DNA of 64,000 nt from Lineus longissimus (Eukaryota; Nemertea; Pilidiophora; Heteronemertea; Lineidae): positions 8,682,001 through 8,746,000 of the forward strand of contig NC_088317.1 in the NCBI RefSeq assembly GCF_910592395.1, written 5' to 3'. Within the stretch, counting starts at the first letter, position 1; every line of letters begins with the position of its first letter. Shown piece after piece: positions 62,956-64,000 of the stretch. A program made the translations under genes and the position numbers. The notes beneath the pieces were generated by a model that did no database searches, was not told the DNA's origin, and worked only from the letters and a program-made list of their open reading frames with translations.

Positions 62956-64000
62956 CCTTTTTAAAATTTTCTGCCCGTGATTTTTCTTCTAAATTTTGCG
63001 AAAATATTGCTTCACTTGTTATAAAAAAGCCTGACTTTCACTCCAAAATAAAAGACAATATCACATACTCTATTTTTCCATTTACCTGTCTGTGGTAAAG
63101 TGGGCCCAGGCTATTGGTTCCTCCGGACAAGAACTAAAATGACAGCTGGTTAAGATAAACAGATTAGGTATTTACAACAATAATTGCGTACAGCTTGAAA
63201 GAAACAAAGGTTAGAAGTAAGTCGTGAATAATGTTTATTCTGTCTAAATGAGAATGTCGGTATACTTTACCTTATCAGTCCAAGTGCTCTTAGACTTTAC
63301 CGAGCAGTTTATTCTGAATTGTTCACAGAAACGTTCCATGAAGAGTAACGGTGAATTCCGGAGGTGGGTATGAGCAACGGAAGGATAAGTAAAGAACGTT
63401 ATGAACTCCGGCCGGCCGTTCCCGTATCGTGTTCCGCAACGTAATGGCGATACCAGTGTAGAGCAGGTTCCTGGGTCGCCTCGACCCCATATATGCCCTC
63501 GGTCACAGAATGAATAACCAGTCCACTGCCAGTGAGTGAACAAGCCGCGTCACACGACTTAACAGCACCAACGCCAGGAAAGTTTCAGACCACTGCCAAC
63601 AGCAAGTGAACAAGCCGCGTCACACGACTTAAAATAGCACCAACGCCAGGAGAGTTCAGACCACTGCTAACAGCAGAACAGGAGCTACTTCTGCAAAAGG
63701 TCATACACGGTACACTGTGACTCTAGAAGGGATCTTGTATTTTGATCATACCCCCAAAATTAGCTATACCCCCGTACCCATTACACAATAGGGAGTTCCC
63801 CACACAAAATTATTCAGGCCTAGTTGGACCACTATTACTTCTGCAAAGTCTCAATGTTTATAACAGTGTCAATTTCTAAACCACAGGGCCTGACACAATC
63901 ATTTCCGCAATACAAACCTTCCATTATAACCAGCTAACCAATACAGGGTGTCTAACAAAAAGGGAAGGGGCACTTCGCCACACTGTCCCACTACCGAACA
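62956..64000. other. No supported gene; contains a 69-bp tandem duplication
   Basis: A unit beginning GAACAAGCCGCGTCACACGA occurs at 63538 and 63607 with small differences, followed by CCAACGCCAGGA and CAGACCACTGC in both. A minus-strand frame at 63244-63543 has no recognised domain. Confidence 0.5.

Noticed and set aside
1-64000. CRISPR array or bacterial defence locus
   Set aside because: No regular identical repeats with unique spacers, no cas-like genes; the window is clearly eukaryotic.

Overview
The window reads as animal (invertebrate metazoan) nuclear DNA. The evidence is spliceosomal exon-intron structure, C-type lectin exons, and a dense mix of transposable elements typical of marine invertebrates: BEL/Pao and Ty3/gypsy LTR elements, CR1/L2/Jockey-type LINEs, and Maverick/Polinton, Kolobok-like, Ginger, pogo/Tigger, PIF/Harbinger and Mutator-like DNA transposons. 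I see no bacterial-style operons. The phylum cannot be fixed from sequence alone; a lophotrochozoan or cephalochordate would fit.

Layout. (1) 1-5300: a BEL/Pao retrotransposon on the minus strand, its gag interrupted by a 5'-truncated L2/CR1-like LINE (853-2179, 5-bp target duplication). (2) 5300-6330: a Ty3/gypsy protease-region fragment. (3) 6340-21300: a decayed Maverick/Polinton (adintovirus-like) element. It carries two copies of a small minus-strand gene, a possible capsid-type gene, a zinc-finger protein, a protein-primed family B DNA polymerase, a deoxynucleoside kinase fused to a zinc/HNH-like nuclease domain, and a retroviral-type integrase with chromodomain. A 6.9-kb Kolobok-like transposon (8695-15616, TTAA duplication) splits its polymerase gene. 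That transposon is split by a partial LTR retroelement, which contains a LINE fragment: four levels of nesting.

(4) 21.3-24.5 kb: palindromes, a CENP-B-type exon and an inverted-repeat element. (5) 24513-24580, 57162-57315 and 57875-57978 (+): three phase-compatible exons of a C-type lectin-like gene, the only good candidate host gene. Its 32.6-kb intron holds most of the other elements. (6) Inside that intron: a Ginger1-type DNA transposon with an eight-exon transposase (27480-31716), a LINE with an intact 1123-codon reading frame (31875-35463), a second BEL/Pao element (about 35.7-40.6 kb) with two insertions, several broken LINEs, a pogo/Tigger element with long inverted repeats (about 44.8-47.4 kb), more BEL/Pao and gypsy pieces (48.2-52.2 kb), and a LINE (52.2-54.9 kb). 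(7) 57963-59988: a PIF/Harbinger element with an intact-looking DDE nuclease frame; its end supplies the last codons and stop of the lectin. (8) 60-64 kb: inverted repeats, a roughly 300-bp satellite, tRNA-like remnants and no recognisable gene.

Most coding matter is relic mobile DNA with stops and frameshifts. The most unusual item is the kinase-nuclease fusion within the Maverick-like element. The best preserved elements are the 31.9-kb LINE, the Ginger element and the Harbinger element.
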